The position numbers and the translations under genes are program-made. A DNA stretch of 64,000 nucleotides from JAWKTT01 sp041398965 (GTDB taxonomy: Bacteria > Planctomycetota > Planctomycetia > Planctomycetales > Planctomycetaceae): the NCBI GenBank assembly GCA_041398965.1, contig JAWKTT010000004.1:62001-126000 (forward strand), in the 5' to 3' direction. Each line of letters opens with the position of its first letter. Within the stretch, counting starts at the first letter, position 1. Positions 25,844-35,814 of this stretch are shown here, piece by piece. The notes under the pieces were generated by a model. The model searched no databases, was not told where the DNA came from, and saw nothing but the letters and a program-made list of their open reading frames with translations.

Positions 25844-26965
25844 TTAACTCGACGGAGGGCCGGTGTAGATCGATGGGGCCGGGGCAACGTCATACACCTT
25901 TCCAAACCGATTCGACATGAAGTCCTCCAACTTGATCTCCTCTTGCCGTACGAGGCCGCGCGATGGCAAAACCCCTTGAAGATGCAGGTCTAGCGCCGCA
26001 CAGATCGCCGATGCCGTCGTGATTTGAATACCGCTCCACATCTCGCCAGCGATTTCTCGCGAATAGATCTTCCGAGCATCTGCCAGTTGGACCAGTTGCC
26101 CTCGACGTCGACCGGTGACGGTGCAGAAAGTGACGACGACATCCTGAAAAGTGATCGGAATCGACGCTTCCAGAATCTCCTTGAGGCGGACGCGACAGGT
26201 GCTGAGACGGAGTTCATTGAGCAGGAAATGCATCAGATCGCGATGTCCGGGGTAACGAATCGTCTTGTAGTTCAACTCGCGGACTCTCCCATCCAACGTC
26301 GAACAAAGTGTCCCCAAGCCGCCAGAGGTGTTGAATGCTTCATATTCCACACCGTCGAGCGAGAAGGCCTCTACCCCCTCCAATGGCTGCATCTCCATCG
26401 TCTTACCCTCGAAGATGACATCGCACGGATTGCAGTACTCGTTAATCAATCCGTCAGTCGACCAAGTGAGGTTGTACTTCAACATGTTCGTTGGGAACTG
26501 AGGCAACGCCCCAACTCGCATATGGATCGAGTCAACATCCTCGAACTGATGGAACAAATGAGCTGCGATAATCGAGATGAAGCCGGGGGCCAAACCACAT
26601 TGCGGCATAAAGACCTGGCCATCCGCCGCCCGCTCGGCGAGTCGAGTGATCTGTCGCGTCGAACGAACATCTTCCGTCAGGTCAAAATAGCTCGCGCCAT
26701 TCCGCAGTGCCGCTTCCGCAACGAACTCGTTGAATTGGTAGCTGAGGGCCGAAATGACGGCATCGACTCCGTTCAACGCCGTCGCCAATGACGCAGGGTC
26801 CGTCGCATCCACGGCAAGCGTCTCGACATCGACTCGGTCTTTAAGGCGTGTGAGCGCCTCGACGCTTGCATCGGCCACACGCACCCTGTAATCGCCGCAA
26901 TCGTGCAGAAAACGGGCGATCATGCGACCAATCTTCCCAGCACCAACCAATAGGACCGTGTGCAT
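25844..26965 (-). CDS. Saccharopine dehydrogenase family oxidoreductase
   Basis: A 373-residue protein starting MHTVLLVGAGKIGRMIARFLHD, a Rossmann NAD(P)-binding motif. It continues with DATDPASLATALNGVDAVISAL and FDLTEDVRSTRQI. The second domain carries MPQCGLAPGFISIIAAHL and GGLGTLCSTLDGRVRELNYKTIRYPGH, the hallmark stretch of saccharopine dehydrogenase and carboxynorspermidine dehydrogenase relatives. It likely reduces or oxidises an amino-acid-derived imine. Lysine metabolism or polyamine synthesis cannot be decided. The ATG at 26965 is preferred to the upstream codon because the Rossmann strand begins at once. It is alone in its transcription unit as far as seen. Confidence 0.85.
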   Translation of the reverse strand: MHTVLLVGAGKIGRMIARFLHDCGDYRVRVADASVEALTRLKDRVDVETLAVDATDPASLATALNGVDAVISALSYQFNEFVAEAALRNGASYFDLTEDVRSTRQITRLAERAADGQVFMPQCGLAPGFISIIAAHLFHQFEDVDSIHMRVGALPQFPTNMLKYNLTWSTDGLINEYCNPCDVIFEGKTMEMQPLEGVEAFSLDGVEYEAFNTSGGLGTLCSTLDGRVRELNYKTIRYPGHRDLMHFLLNELRLSTCRVRLKEILEASIPITFQDVVVTFCTVTGRRRGQLVQLADARKIYSREIAGEMWSGIQITTASAICAALDLHLQGVLPSRGLVRQEEIKLEDFMSNRFGKVYDVAPAPSIYTGPPSS

Positions 26966-27219
26966 GATGCCTCTCCCAAACCTGGACCACTCGGGCACCC
27001 GTATCGCCGACGATTGGAGCACAAACCGAACTCAGCGGATCGCCCAATCGTCAGGTTCCTCAACCGCCAAACGAACCGTCGGTCGCAACCCCTCCTGAAA
27101 GTCAGCATCGCGCCCGGCAAATCCGATGGGCGACTGGCACAGTGCCGCTCATGTCGACCGATTATATTCCCAGCAGCGGTCCGCAGACAGGGAGCAATCT
27201 TTCCCTGTCCGACGAAGTC

Positions 27220-28380
27220 TTACTTTACAGCTTCGAGTTGTTCGAGCGTGGTGAACGCTTGTTGCTTTACTGGAACGTAAGCAACATTGCGATACGGTTG
27301 AATGAGAGCGATGAACTCGGAACGCTCGGCTGATGTGAGCTTTGACAACAAACGACCGACCCCAACCATCGCCATCCGTGCCTGTTGCTGACGTTCAAAG
27401 AACTCGTTTCCTTCGTCCTCACTGGAAATCCGAGTCTGATTCAGGATCGAATGGTCTCTCCGCAAGGTCTCTTCGAACACTCCAAGTCCGGCAGTAGAAT
27501 CGAAATGGACCAGAGCGACAGCGGCACTCATGCGAGTCGCGGTGTCAGGATGTGAGAGAAGTGAATTGAGTCGTTGTTCGGATGCGTCCCCCGGCAGAAA
27601 TGCCAGCGTATTGACGGCGATCGCCCGCAACACGTCCGTCGAGTCCTCCGACGCGGTCAGTATCTCCTGCACAAGTTGCGGATCGTCAATTGCCGCCCCT
27701 CGCCCATGTGACATCTCCAGAACCTGTAAGATTCCAATCGCGGCATACTTCTTGAGGTCCTGGTCTTCGAGTTGACGTGCTCGGCGAAGCGGTGGCAGCG
27801 CGACCTCGGGAACATCCATCTTCCCCAACGCCTTGATGAGAAACTCCTGAAAGTTTCGATCCATCGGCTTCGCCGTTCCAGACTGACTGTCCAGTTGATG
27901 GGTGAGTGCCTTCGCCAACTCTTGCGCCAATTGCGGATTGCGCGTGAGTGGGAGTTCCTCTGTCGATGTTTCGGCGGCATTGGAAGCGGGCAATCCGGAC
28001 GAATCTGCCCCCTCAGGTTTCTCGCTTCTGGCGAGCGCGTCTTCAGCATTCAGGAGTTCTGCCAACGAGTTCGCTGCCTTAAGTCGAATCGTTTGGTTGT
28101 TGTCGTGCAGACGGGCCGCCATTTCGATCCAATCGACCTGCCGCGACGCCCCTTTGACGAACAGAAGGTAGGCCCCAATGACCACTGCCACAATCAATGC
28201 CGGCACAACAAATAACTGCACGATGAACCCTGCCGAAGGGGGTTCGATCGGCGGAAGGTTCGCGGCATCCAAAGTGGGACCGGGTGAAGGCTCGGTTCCG
28301 ACGGTCGTCTGGGGAGCGATTGACTGATCGTCATCGGATTCCGGAGCAACGTCGGATTCAGAGTGATCTGGGGGCAACAT
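27220..28380 (-). CDS. Single-pass membrane protein with HEAT-like repeats
   Basis: A 386-residue protein from MLPPDHSESD at 28380; the open frame upstream is a shadow. It has an acidic N-terminal cytosolic tail of about 50 residues, one membrane helix (FIVQLFVVPALIVAVVIGAYLLFV), then a periplasmic helical part with HEAT-type repeats (TIRLKAANSLAELLNAEDAL; AIAVNTLAFLPGDASEQRL; ATRMSAAVALVHFD). No catalytic residues are seen. It is probably a scaffold or regulatory protein. It lies 125 bases after the Rieske gene on the same strand, so co-transcription is possible. Confidence 0.7.
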   Translation of the reverse strand: MLPPDHSESDVAPESDDDQSIAPQTTVGTEPSPGPTLDAANLPPIEPPSAGFIVQLFVVPALIVAVVIGAYLLFVKGASRQVDWIEMAARLHDNNQTIRLKAANSLAELLNAEDALARSEKPEGADSSGLPASNAAETSTEELPLTRNPQLAQELAKALTHQLDSQSGTAKPMDRNFQEFLIKALGKMDVPEVALPPLRRARQLEDQDLKKYAAIGILQVLEMSHGRGAAIDDPQLVQEILTASEDSTDVLRAIAVNTLAFLPGDASEQRLNSLLSHPDTATRMSAAVALVHFDSTAGLGVFEETLRRDHSILNQTRISSEDEGNEFFERQQQARMAMVGVGRLLSKLTSAERSEFIALIQPYRNVAYVPVKQQAFTTLEQLEAVK

Positions 28381-28505
28381 CAAGGTTTCCTCATCGTGGA
28401 AGTCTGTGCAACACCACATCTTACGGCTTGACCGTTCGTTGTCACCCGCGATGCAACAGTTCTCGAATCTGAAAACAGCCCCCAAGCGAAAGCCCGCTCG
28501 ACAGG

Positions 28506-28814
28506 TTATACCAAGGCGTAAACACCGTCGTCTCGAGTCTCGACCTCGAACACACGAATCCCCCCGGTTGCGGGCATGCACTTGACCTGTCCCGTGCAGA
28601 TGTCGAATCTCGCTCCGTGACGTGCGCACTCGATTGTCCCATCAATCACCCGTCCATCTGTCAATGGCTGACCATCATGCGAGCAGACATCCTCCAGGCA
28701 ATAATACGTATCTCCCACCCGCAACAGCAGTGCTGGAAGATCATCGACAACAACAGACAAACGCCCTCCATCGGGCACTTCATCGATCCCAGCCAATCGT
28801 GTCGCAACAGTCAT
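28506..28814 (-). CDS. Rieske-type [2Fe-2S] ferredoxin (NirD/BphF-like)
   Basis: A 102-residue soluble protein that is a single Rieske domain. The cluster ligands are visible as CSH in EDVCSHDGQPL and CxxH in ECARHGARFDICTG. The start MTVATRLAGIDEVPDG at 28814 fits the family; eleven extra residues upstream do not. Such ferredoxins pass electrons to ring-hydroxylating oxygenases or form the small subunit of nitrite reductase. No oxygenase or nirB gene is in view, so the partner is unknown. Confidence 0.85.
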   Translation of the reverse strand: MTVATRLAGIDEVPDGGRLSVVVDDLPALLLRVGDTYYCLEDVCSHDGQPLTDGRVIDGTIECARHGARFDICTGQVKCMPATGGIRVFEVETRDDGVYALV

Positions 28815-29067
28815 GTACCAACAACTCCATGAAAACGGACGTTTCAACTACCACATCACCGTGGCATTCTAGACACAGACATTCCCCATGACCAACGGCT
28901 CACAGCAGGAATTCCGACGGAAAACTGACGGAAAAGAAACATCCCCCGATCTGAACAGTACAACCGACGAGCAGAGCAACAACGCCCCTCCAATGAAGCG
29001 TTGGCACGAGTTGCCTCCGTGATCCGTCAACGACGCAATATAGTTTACTGTTGGAGCAACCCGTGAA

Positions 29068-31737
29068 TCAGGTTGTGCCTGACGATGAACCGTTGTTTGA
29101 CAATTCGGCGGGGACCGAATGTCCAATTTTGCTATCTCCAATCATGTCAATGGTCAGCCCCTCAATGGACTCGGCTTTCGTTGGGAAGAACAGACTGGCA
29201 AAGTAACCGACAATGATGCATGTCGTCACCCCACTGGCGGTGTAGAGGTAACCCTGAATCGGGGTGAACTTCCAGAGCGAAAACATCACGGCGGTGCCGG
29301 TCAAGGCCCCCAATAACGCGCCCTCGCCATTGGCGCGACGGCTGAAGATGCCCAACAGAAATAGCCCACCAAGTACCCCCATGAAGAGTCCAACGACTTT
29401 AATGAACTCGTCAAACAACGACGTAATGCTAGGACTGATAAATACTAACCCAAGCGCAGTTCCTAGAACACCTAATAATAAGGTAGCAACACGCGCGGCC
29501 CGCAAGTATCCGTCTTCAGTCCGACAGCACCCAAGAGGGCGAAGAAAATCGGTGACAATCGTTGTTGCCGTCGAATTCATGCTGGTGGAGACGGTCGACT
29601 GAGCCGCCGCAAAGATTCCGGCAACCAGTAGCCCCGCGATCCCAATCGGCATCTCTCTCGCGATAAACAAAGGGAATACCTGATCGGTTGCGATGGTCAA
29701 GTCGAGGCGCTCGGGGTGTGAGTGGTAGAAAGCAAACAGTGCGGTCCCGATACCGAAAAATAATAATGTCGCCGGAATCGTCAGTAACGCGTTTGTCCAG
29801 ATTGCCCGGGCCGCCAGTCGCTCGTCTGGGGTCGTCATGTAGCGCTGGACGACCGCTTGATCAGCCGAGTAAGTGGAGAGGTTTTGAGCAATCGAACCAA
29901 CGATGATGACCCACAGGGCAACTTGCTGATTCGTCGGGTCCCAGTGCCAATTCGCGAGATGAAACTTGTCAGACTCTCCCGCCAACAGCACCATCCCCTC
30001 CCACCCTCCATCAATTCCCATCAGCAGAACGACAACTGCGACAATTGCACCGCCAAGGAGGACGACCGTTTGAATCGTGTCGGACCAAATCACGGCTTCA
30101 ATGCCACCCATGGTGCAATAGATCATGCTGAGCACTCCCATCAACAACACACTCTGCGCCGGCGATAGGGGAGTCGCCACTGCTAACGCCAGTCCAGTCA
30201 GCGACATCACCACTCCCATTCGGAACACATGAAACAGGGTGAAACTCAGGCTACCAAACAATCGGGTCGCTCGATTAAACCGTCGTTCCAGATATTCATA
30301 GGCACTGGTCGCATCAATACGACGATAAAACGGGAGAGCAATGGCAGCGGCTAACACAGCAACGAAGGGAATCATGAAGTTCCCAACAGCGTAAACCCAG
30401 TCCTGAGCATAAGCCTTAGCCGGTATTCCAGTGTACGTCAGAGAACTCAGCATCGTCGCAAAGATGCTGCACCCAGCCGCCCACCATGGTATGGACTGTC
30501 CTCCTCGGAAGTAGCGATCCGTATCGTTGTTACGCCTCGCGAAATAAAACCCAACTCCGACAGTGGCAGCAAGGTATCCGAACAGAACCGTATAGTTCAC
30601 AGCCCCGAAAGACTTGTTGCCCGTCCGCGGAATAATCGCAAACAAGGCGGGCGTCCGAACACGCGGGCGCACTTCGCCCGATGCGATAACAATTTCTCCC
30701 TGCCAGTTTACTGGAATTGTTGTCACTTGACACAACGGGGTCGGACCTTGTGACGTCCACTGATCAGTAATCGTGTGATAGGCAAACGCCTCCTTCGGAA
30801 ACCCCGGGTGGTCGTCCCTCAATTCATCAACGCGATCAAAGTTTACAGCGTCGGCAGCCCCCAGCACCAAAATATGACTATGTCCAAAACCGATCGCCGT
30901 CCCTGCCATCATCTCTCTCGGCGCATCACGGCGTTGTGTCCAGGTTCGATCCACGGGGTTATACTTCCAGACATCTCTCAGAAACTCAGTCTTTCCTTCC
31001 GACTCGCGTCGCCCTCCGATCATGTAGAGGCAATCGCGGTAGCCATCTCCTTGAATAACCAGCATTTGATAGGCCCGCGAGACTCCAGGGAAATTGTCCA
31101 GAACTTTCCATTGAAATTCACCGGGATTCGTCTTCTGAGCCAGGTCAAGTGACCAGACCGATTGTGTCGCTGAAGCTAAGCTCAGATCAGACTGGCCACC
31201 AAGCAGATAGATCGTCTGGCCTAACACGACGGCTTGTGCATAGGCGCAAGGGGCAGGCAGGGGCGGGTATTGAACAACCTCTGTCGTCGTCCCGTTCCAG
31301 CGGAGCAGAAATACCTCCTGTGACACATGATCGGCGTCGCATCCGCCGATGCAGACGACTCCCTCCGAGGTTGACACGGCGGCACCATAAGCAATCGGCC
31401 GTGGCAATTGGCCACCGTGGTGCCATGCAAACTCATCGCCAGTCCGGACGAGGACATGCACTTTATCTGTCCATTGCTTGCCGTTCTCCCAGACTGGCCT
31501 CGGAAAGTTCGCCCCGCCAGCCACCACCAGCACACTGACATTCGGCCCAACCTCCTGGACACCTACGAACGGCCCTGCAACCCCCAGTTCATTCGGCAGC
31601 GATGGGAGTTCACGCCACTCTAAGTGTCCTTCCTCGCTCTGTGTATTCGCGTCATCGACCGGACTTGCTGCCCGGACGGGATGAGTGAGAGAGGACACGA
31701 AGACCCCGATGACGAACATCAACAGCGTACGCCACAT
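29068..31737 (-). CDS. Kelch-type mutarotase fused to a sodium/solute symporter, probable sialic acid transporter
   Basis: An 889-residue fusion. A signal segment (LLMFVIGVFVSSLTHPVRA) is followed by a kelch propeller of about 350 residues with repeated GG turns (VVAGGANFP, VCIGGCDA, YLLGGQSD, YMIGGRRE), like NanM and the cyclically permuted mutarotases that equilibrate sialic acid anomers. From about residue 375 it is a sodium/solute symporter: FARRNNDTDRYFRGGQSIPWW, SLTYTGIPAKAY, GGIEAVIWSDTIQ, AAQSTVSTSMNS. The propeller would face the periplasm and hand sugar to the carrier. MWRTLLMF at 31737 is the likely start; an ATG at 31806 is possible. It lies downstream of the lyase and sialidase genes. 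Confidence 0.85.
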   Translation of the reverse strand: MWRTLLMFVIGVFVSSLTHPVRAASPVDDANTQSEEGHLEWRELPSLPNELGVAGPFVGVQEVGPNVSVLVVAGGANFPRPVWENGKQWTDKVHVLVRTGDEFAWHHGGQLPRPIAYGAAVSTSEGVVCIGGCDADHVSQEVFLLRWNGTTTEVVQYPPLPAPCAYAQAVVLGQTIYLLGGQSDLSLASATQSVWSLDLAQKTNPGEFQWKVLDNFPGVSRAYQMLVIQGDGYRDCLYMIGGRRESEGKTEFLRDVWKYNPVDRTWTQRRDAPREMMAGTAIGFGHSHILVLGAADAVNFDRVDELRDDHPGFPKEAFAYHTITDQWTSQGPTPLCQVTTIPVNWQGEIVIASGEVRPRVRTPALFAIIPRTGNKSFGAVNYTVLFGYLAATVGVGFYFARRNNDTDRYFRGGQSIPWWAAGCSIFATMLSSLTYTGIPAKAYAQDWVYAVGNFMIPFVAVLAAAIALPFYRRIDATSAYEYLERRFNRATRLFGSLSFTLFHVFRMGVVMSLTGLALAVATPLSPAQSVLLMGVLSMIYCTMGGIEAVIWSDTIQTVVLLGGAIVAVVVLLMGIDGGWEGMVLLAGESDKFHLANWHWDPTNQQVALWVIIVGSIAQNLSTYSADQAVVQRYMTTPDERLAARAIWTNALLTIPATLLFFGIGTALFAFYHSHPERLDLTIATDQVFPLFIAREMPIGIAGLLVAGIFAAAQSTVSTSMNSTATTIVTDFLRPLGCCRTEDGYLRAARVATLLLGVLGTALGLVFISPSITSLFDEFIKVVGLFMGVLGGLFLLGIFSRRANGEGALLGALTGTAVMFSLWKFTPIQGYLYTASGVTTCIIVGYFASLFFPTKAESIEGLTIDMIGDSKIGHSVPAELSNNGSSSGTT

Positions 31738-31938
31738 CGCCGATGGTCCGCAGAATGAAACAGGATGGCTATTCAGGTCGAGGGGTTGAACTAACCGATG
31801 CATCAATGAGCCTTTCGCGGATTGTGAGCACGTCGCCAGATGTTGTCCCGACGCGATGGCGACACACTGCTCGTTGCGTCCACCTGAACTAGTCGACTGC
31901 CGACACTCCGCCCAGTGTTGGCAGGCATAGGCTAGGGA

Positions 31939-32847
31939 TCAGCGCTGAAGATACTTCCCCTCGACCATTGCTGCTCGAATCGCCTCGATCTCACTTGTGG
32001 ATAGCCCCCCTAACGGGAGTCGGCAAGGCCCTGCGTCAATCCCCAGTAGCGAGAGCACCACTTTCATTGCCGGGTGGAACTTGTATCGATACAGCGATCG
32101 TATGAATTGAATTGACTGCATCTGTGCCGCTTGGGCAGCCCCGATGTCTCCCCGCTCAAATGCTGAAATGAGACGATGATAAACAGGGGCGATGGCATTG
32201 TATGTGCTGCCGATTGCCCCCTTCGCTCCTGTTGCAAGTGCCCCAAGGAGCATCTCATCGCATCCCCAGACGACATCATACGCTCCGTTGTCGATGGCCA
32301 GACAGCATTGAAACTCGAATAGCTTCGTGTCGGTATATTTGAGGCCGACGAGCGATGGAATCCTAACGCCCGCTTGTTCCAAAAACTTGACGATGTCGAC
32401 AGCCGATCCCGTCAACGCGGGAATGTGGTAGTAATAAAATGGTGTAGCGGGTGCTGCACTGGCGAGGTCCGCCATACAGTCGATCAACGTCGACTCGTCA
32501 GGAACCTTAAAATAAGAAGGGCAAGTCGCCGAAATAATATCCGCCCCTGTCGAGGCGGCATGCTCCGCAAGAATTCTCGCTTCCGCCAGGCTATTGTGAC
32601 CGACCTGAACAATCACTGGAAGTCGCCCCCGACTCGCGGCAACATAGGCTTCTGTGACTTGTTGCCTTTCGACTGTTGACAGCGACATTCCTTCGCCAGT
32701 GCTGCCGCAGACATAAAGCCCAGCGACACCGTCGGCAATGAGTCGTTCAACCATAGGCTCGACGAGGTCGAGTCGAAGGCGACCATCGGCATACATAGGA
32801 GTATAGGTCGCGGCGATGAGTCCGTTCAGTCGAGGTCCCTTTTTCAT
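31939..32847 (-). CDS. nanA: N-acetylneuraminate lyase (DHDPS/NAL family)
   Basis: A 302-residue class I aldolase that splits N-acetylneuraminate into ManNAc and pyruvate. Seen: GSTGEG (48-53), which binds the pyruvate carboxylate, the catalytic Tyr within FYYYHIPALTG (138-140), and the Schiff-base Lys170 in GLKYTD. The FYYYHIP and LKYTDTKLFEFQ stretches match the NAL branch better than dihydrodipicolinate synthase. The start overlaps the sialidase stop by four bases (ATGA), so both are made from one transcript. The next gene downstream is the mutarotase-symporter. The context strongly favours sialic acid over other keto-acids. Confidence 0.88.
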   Translation of the reverse strand: MKKGPRLNGLIAATYTPMYADGRLRLDLVEPMVERLIADGVAGLYVCGSTGEGMSLSTVERQQVTEAYVAASRGRLPVIVQVGHNSLAEARILAEHAASTGADIISATCPSYFKVPDESTLIDCMADLASAAPATPFYYYHIPALTGSAVDIVKFLEQAGVRIPSLVGLKYTDTKLFEFQCCLAIDNGAYDVVWGCDEMLLGALATGAKGAIGSTYNAIAPVYHRLISAFERGDIGAAQAAQMQSIQFIRSLYRYKFHPAMKVVLSLLGIDAGPCRLPLGGLSTSEIEAIRAAMVEGKYLQR

Positions 32848-34520
32848 TGCTGAGAATTCTTATTAACAGTAGGTGGTATGTAAGGTTGATTCAGCGTGTC
32901 TTTTCCGTCAGTCAATTGTTCAAGCGTGAACCGGACAAAGCGAATCTCTCCATAGCCCGGTTCGTAGAGGACCCCGAAACTGCCATCCTTCAGGGGGGTG
33001 ATCTCGGAGTACGCCGCAGGGCCGGGGTCGATGACGCGGCCTTCGGTCCAATGGTGGCCTCCGTCGTAGCTCATTCGAACTGCCAGGTTCTTTCGCCCCG
33101 AGTTCGACGCAGCGTTGCAGAAAATTAGCCGATCCTTGTCGAACCCGTCTCGCTTGGCGGTGTATTGCAGGATACAGGCGTTGCATTGAGGGTCGGGGAG
33201 AGTGACATCGGCAACACTCTTCCAGGTTCGTCCCTGATCGCCAGAGCGATGCACCTGCCGAGATCCGGGGGTTGTCCTCGAGTTGACCATGAGCGTGCCG
33301 TCGGCTAGTTCGACGACCTTGGATTCATCAGCCGGCGTTACCATTCCGCCCCCTTTCCAAGTGGCGCCATGATCGTTGCTGATTATCAGAGTGGCTCCAT
33401 GTCCGACATGCACAAAGTTGTGGATCAGTGTGCCGGAGCGAGTCTGGATCCCACGCCCCGAAGTGACAAAAATGAATGCATGCTGTAATTCCGGAGCGCG
33501 AACCTGATCGGTGATGTCGCGAGGGGGCCCCCAGGACTTGCCGTGATCAGAACTCTTCTGAACCAGAAAGCGATACTCTCGATTGGTCGGGTCAAGCGGT
33601 AGAAAGTTGTAGAAACAGAAAACATCCTGAGTGACTGCGTCTAACAAGAGCGATGGGTCACTACATCCGCCGTTCTCGACCGGGTCCATCACCGTAATTG
33701 GCGACCACGTGGCGCCGTTATCCGTGCTTCGGCGGTAAACAATATCGATGGTTCGTTGATGGACCAAGTCGGCACTACTCTTCCGTCGAGCATCGCAAGC
33801 GGCAATCAGGTCGCCGTTGCTTGCTGTAATAATTGCGGGAATTCGATAGGTATGCACGCCGTCCGTCCCCGACTTAAAGAGCGTTTCACTTGCTAACAGC
33901 GGCAACGGAATCTCGGGAAAGACCTCGACTGGTATTGGGGTCGGATCAGCGGGGGGATTGCGATACAATTGGAAGTCATCGATGAGCAATCCCGACTTCG
34001 GTGCCGCAACGACGCGAAAGCGAATGGCTGTGGTCGGGACATTTCCGTCAACGACTAGATGGATCTTCGTCAGAAACCTCTTTCCAACCCGCACGACCCG
34101 ATCGAGCTTTGCCAATTCTCGCCATGCCCCTTGTTGTTGCACGTCGACCCGAAACTCAAAAGGAGCCCGGGCCGTCCATCGCTCCGCAACAAAGCTGAGC
34201 CCCTTCGCGTGCTGTTGCTTTCCCGCCAGCGAAAACGTCACGGAGTTGTCAGCATCACCCAGAAGGTGCAGCGATCTCTCCCCGGTATGGGCAAAGTCAG
34301 CAGTTACAGTTGTCGTTCCGGTCGACTTCCAGGTGGTCGACTGTTCCAGGAAATTCTCTTCCTCGAAAGATGTCGCATAGAGAGGAATATTGACGTTATC
34401 GGCGGATAGACTCGAGGCAAAAGATACCAGCAGCAAGGCAAGTCGTACGAACGTCGTCGCAGGCGGTAGCAATAGACTGTGGAGAGCCGCGAGTCTCTGG
34501 CGTGAGTAAACAAGTTTCAT
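32844..34520 (-). CDS. Exported exo-alpha-sialidase (GH33-like) with N-terminal lectin-like domain
   Basis: A 558-residue secreted enzyme that releases terminal sialic acid. A long signal peptide ends near residue 40 (LALLLVSFASSLSA). Residues 45-195 form a jelly-roll domain (TSFEEENFLEQ... IDDFQLYRNP). The catalytic six-bladed propeller follows with the YRIPAII arginine motif and Asp boxes STDNGATWS, SSDHGKSWG, SNDHGATWK, SGDQGRTWK and SYDGGHHWT. Near the end, AYSEITPLKDGSFGVLYEPG and GEIRFVRF supply the Glu/Tyr pair and third Arg expected of the family. It is first in an operon with the lyase (four-base overlap) and divergent from the AGE gene. Confidence 0.9.
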   Translation of the reverse strand: MKLVYSRQRLAALHSLLLPPATTFVRLALLLVSFASSLSADNVNIPLYATSFEEENFLEQSTTWKSTGTTTVTADFAHTGERSLHLLGDADNSVTFSLAGKQQHAKGLSFVAERWTARAPFEFRVDVQQQGAWRELAKLDRVVRVGKRFLTKIHLVVDGNVPTTAIRFRVVAAPKSGLLIDDFQLYRNPPADPTPIPVEVFPEIPLPLLASETLFKSGTDGVHTYRIPAIITASNGDLIAACDARRKSSADLVHQRTIDIVYRRSTDNGATWSPITVMDPVENGGCSDPSLLLDAVTQDVFCFYNFLPLDPTNREYRFLVQKSSDHGKSWGPPRDITDQVRAPELQHAFIFVTSGRGIQTRSGTLIHNFVHVGHGATLIISNDHGATWKGGGMVTPADESKVVELADGTLMVNSRTTPGSRQVHRSGDQGRTWKSVADVTLPDPQCNACILQYTAKRDGFDKDRLIFCNAASNSGRKNLAVRMSYDGGHHWTEGRVIDPGPAAYSEITPLKDGSFGVLYEPGYGEIRFVRFTLEQLTDGKDTLNQPYIPPTVNKNSQQ

Positions 34521-34635
34521 CGCTGCCTCATGACGCTGCCGTCCCCTGCGGGCGAGACGGCGATTGTGGTGGAATGTATGCTATGGCGAACGTCACCAGA
34601 GCGTCGAATCATCGAGATCACCGACAGGCCCGTCA

Positions 34636-35814
34636 ATGGACAGTGTACAGCTTCTTACAACCTATCGCGACGGCTTGCTGCTGGACACGCTCCCGTTTTG
34701 GACGACGCACGGCGTCGACTGGGAGTGTGGTGGCTTCATCACGTCACTCGACCGCGACGGTAACATCCTCGACACCGATAAAGGAGTGTGGCAGCAGGGG
34801 CGAGCTGCGTGGCTCTTCGGCGAACTCTACAACACCGTCGAGCAACGTCCCGAGTGGCTCGCACTCGCCCGACACGGGATCGAGTTTCTTGATGCATTCG
34901 GCTTCGACCCGGCCGATGGACGAATGTGGTTCCAACTGACCCGCGAAGGAGTCCCACTGCGGAAACGCCGTTACGCATTCAGCGAAGCGTTTGCCGCCAT
35001 CGCCTACGCGGAGTATGCCCTTGCGACAGGAAACGAGCGGTACGCTGAGAAGGCCCGTCGCACCTTCCAGGCGTTCCTCGATCACAACATCTCTCCGCCA
35101 CCCTCCATCGCCAAATGGACGCCGCATCGTCCGACTCGCGGAATCGGTTTTCCTATGATTACCATCAATACGGCACAGGAATTACGAAGCTCGATCGGCC
35201 TCGAGTCGGCCAACGACTGGATTGACCGCTCGATTGAGTCGATACGGAGATATCACGTTAAGCCAGAATATTCCTGCGTCATGGAGACCGTCGGCCTTCA
35301 GGGTGAACTGCTGGATCACTTTGACGGACGAACACTCAATCCGGGACATGCCATCGAGGGAGCCTGGTTTATTATGGCCGAAGGAGTCGCTCGTCACGAT
35401 GATTCGCTGATTCAACTCGGCTGCCAGATGTTAGATTATATGTGGACTCGAGGTTGGGACCAGGAACATGGAGGCATCCTCTACTTCACCAGTTTCGATG
35501 GTCGCCCGCTTCAAGAATACTGGCACGACATGAAGTTCTGGTGGCCTCACAACGAAACGATCATCGCGACACTTATGGCGCTCCTCGCGACCGGCAATCC
35601 GAAGTACGAAAATTGGCATCAACAGGTCCATGACTGGGCCTACCAACATTTCCCGGACCCTCTCCACGGCGAATGGTACGGGTACCTCCATCGCAACGGT
35701 TCGGTCAGCACCCCGAACAAAGGAAACCTCTGGAAAGGCCCCTTCCACCTCCCTCGGATGCAACTCCAATGTTGGAAACTCCTGGAGAGGCACTTAGCCG
35801 CTCAGCCATCCTAG
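34636..35814 (+). CDS. N-acylglucosamine 2-epimerase (AGE family)
   Basis: A 392-residue (alpha/alpha)6-barrel epimerase. In sialic acid breakdown this family turns ManNAc, the lyase product, into GlcNAc. Motifs: FWTTHGVDWECGGFITSLDRDG, KGVWQQGRAAWLFGELYN, LNPGHAIEGAWF and WWPHNETIIATLMALL, with the conserved active-site His residues, and GEWYGYLHRNG. The start MDSVQLLTTYRDG at 34636 fits homologues; 24 extra upstream residues do not. It is divergent from the sialidase operon with 115 bases between starts, implying shared regulation. Cellobiose 2-epimerase is an alternative reading, but the neighbours argue for ManNAc. Confidence 0.87.
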   Translation: MDSVQLLTTYRDGLLLDTLPFWTTHGVDWECGGFITSLDRDGNILDTDKGVWQQGRAAWLFGELYNTVEQRPEWLALARHGIEFLDAFGFDPADGRMWFQLTREGVPLRKRRYAFSEAFAAIAYAEYALATGNERYAEKARRTFQAFLDHNISPPPSIAKWTPHRPTRGIGFPMITINTAQELRSSIGLESANDWIDRSIESIRRYHVKPEYSCVMETVGLQGELLDHFDGRTLNPGHAIEGAWFIMAEGVARHDDSLIQLGCQMLDYMWTRGWDQEHGGILYFTSFDGRPLQEYWHDMKFWWPHNETIIATLMALLATGNPKYENWHQQVHDWAYQHFPDPLHGEWYGYLHRNGSVSTPNKGNLWKGPFHLPRMQLQCWKLLERHLAAQPS

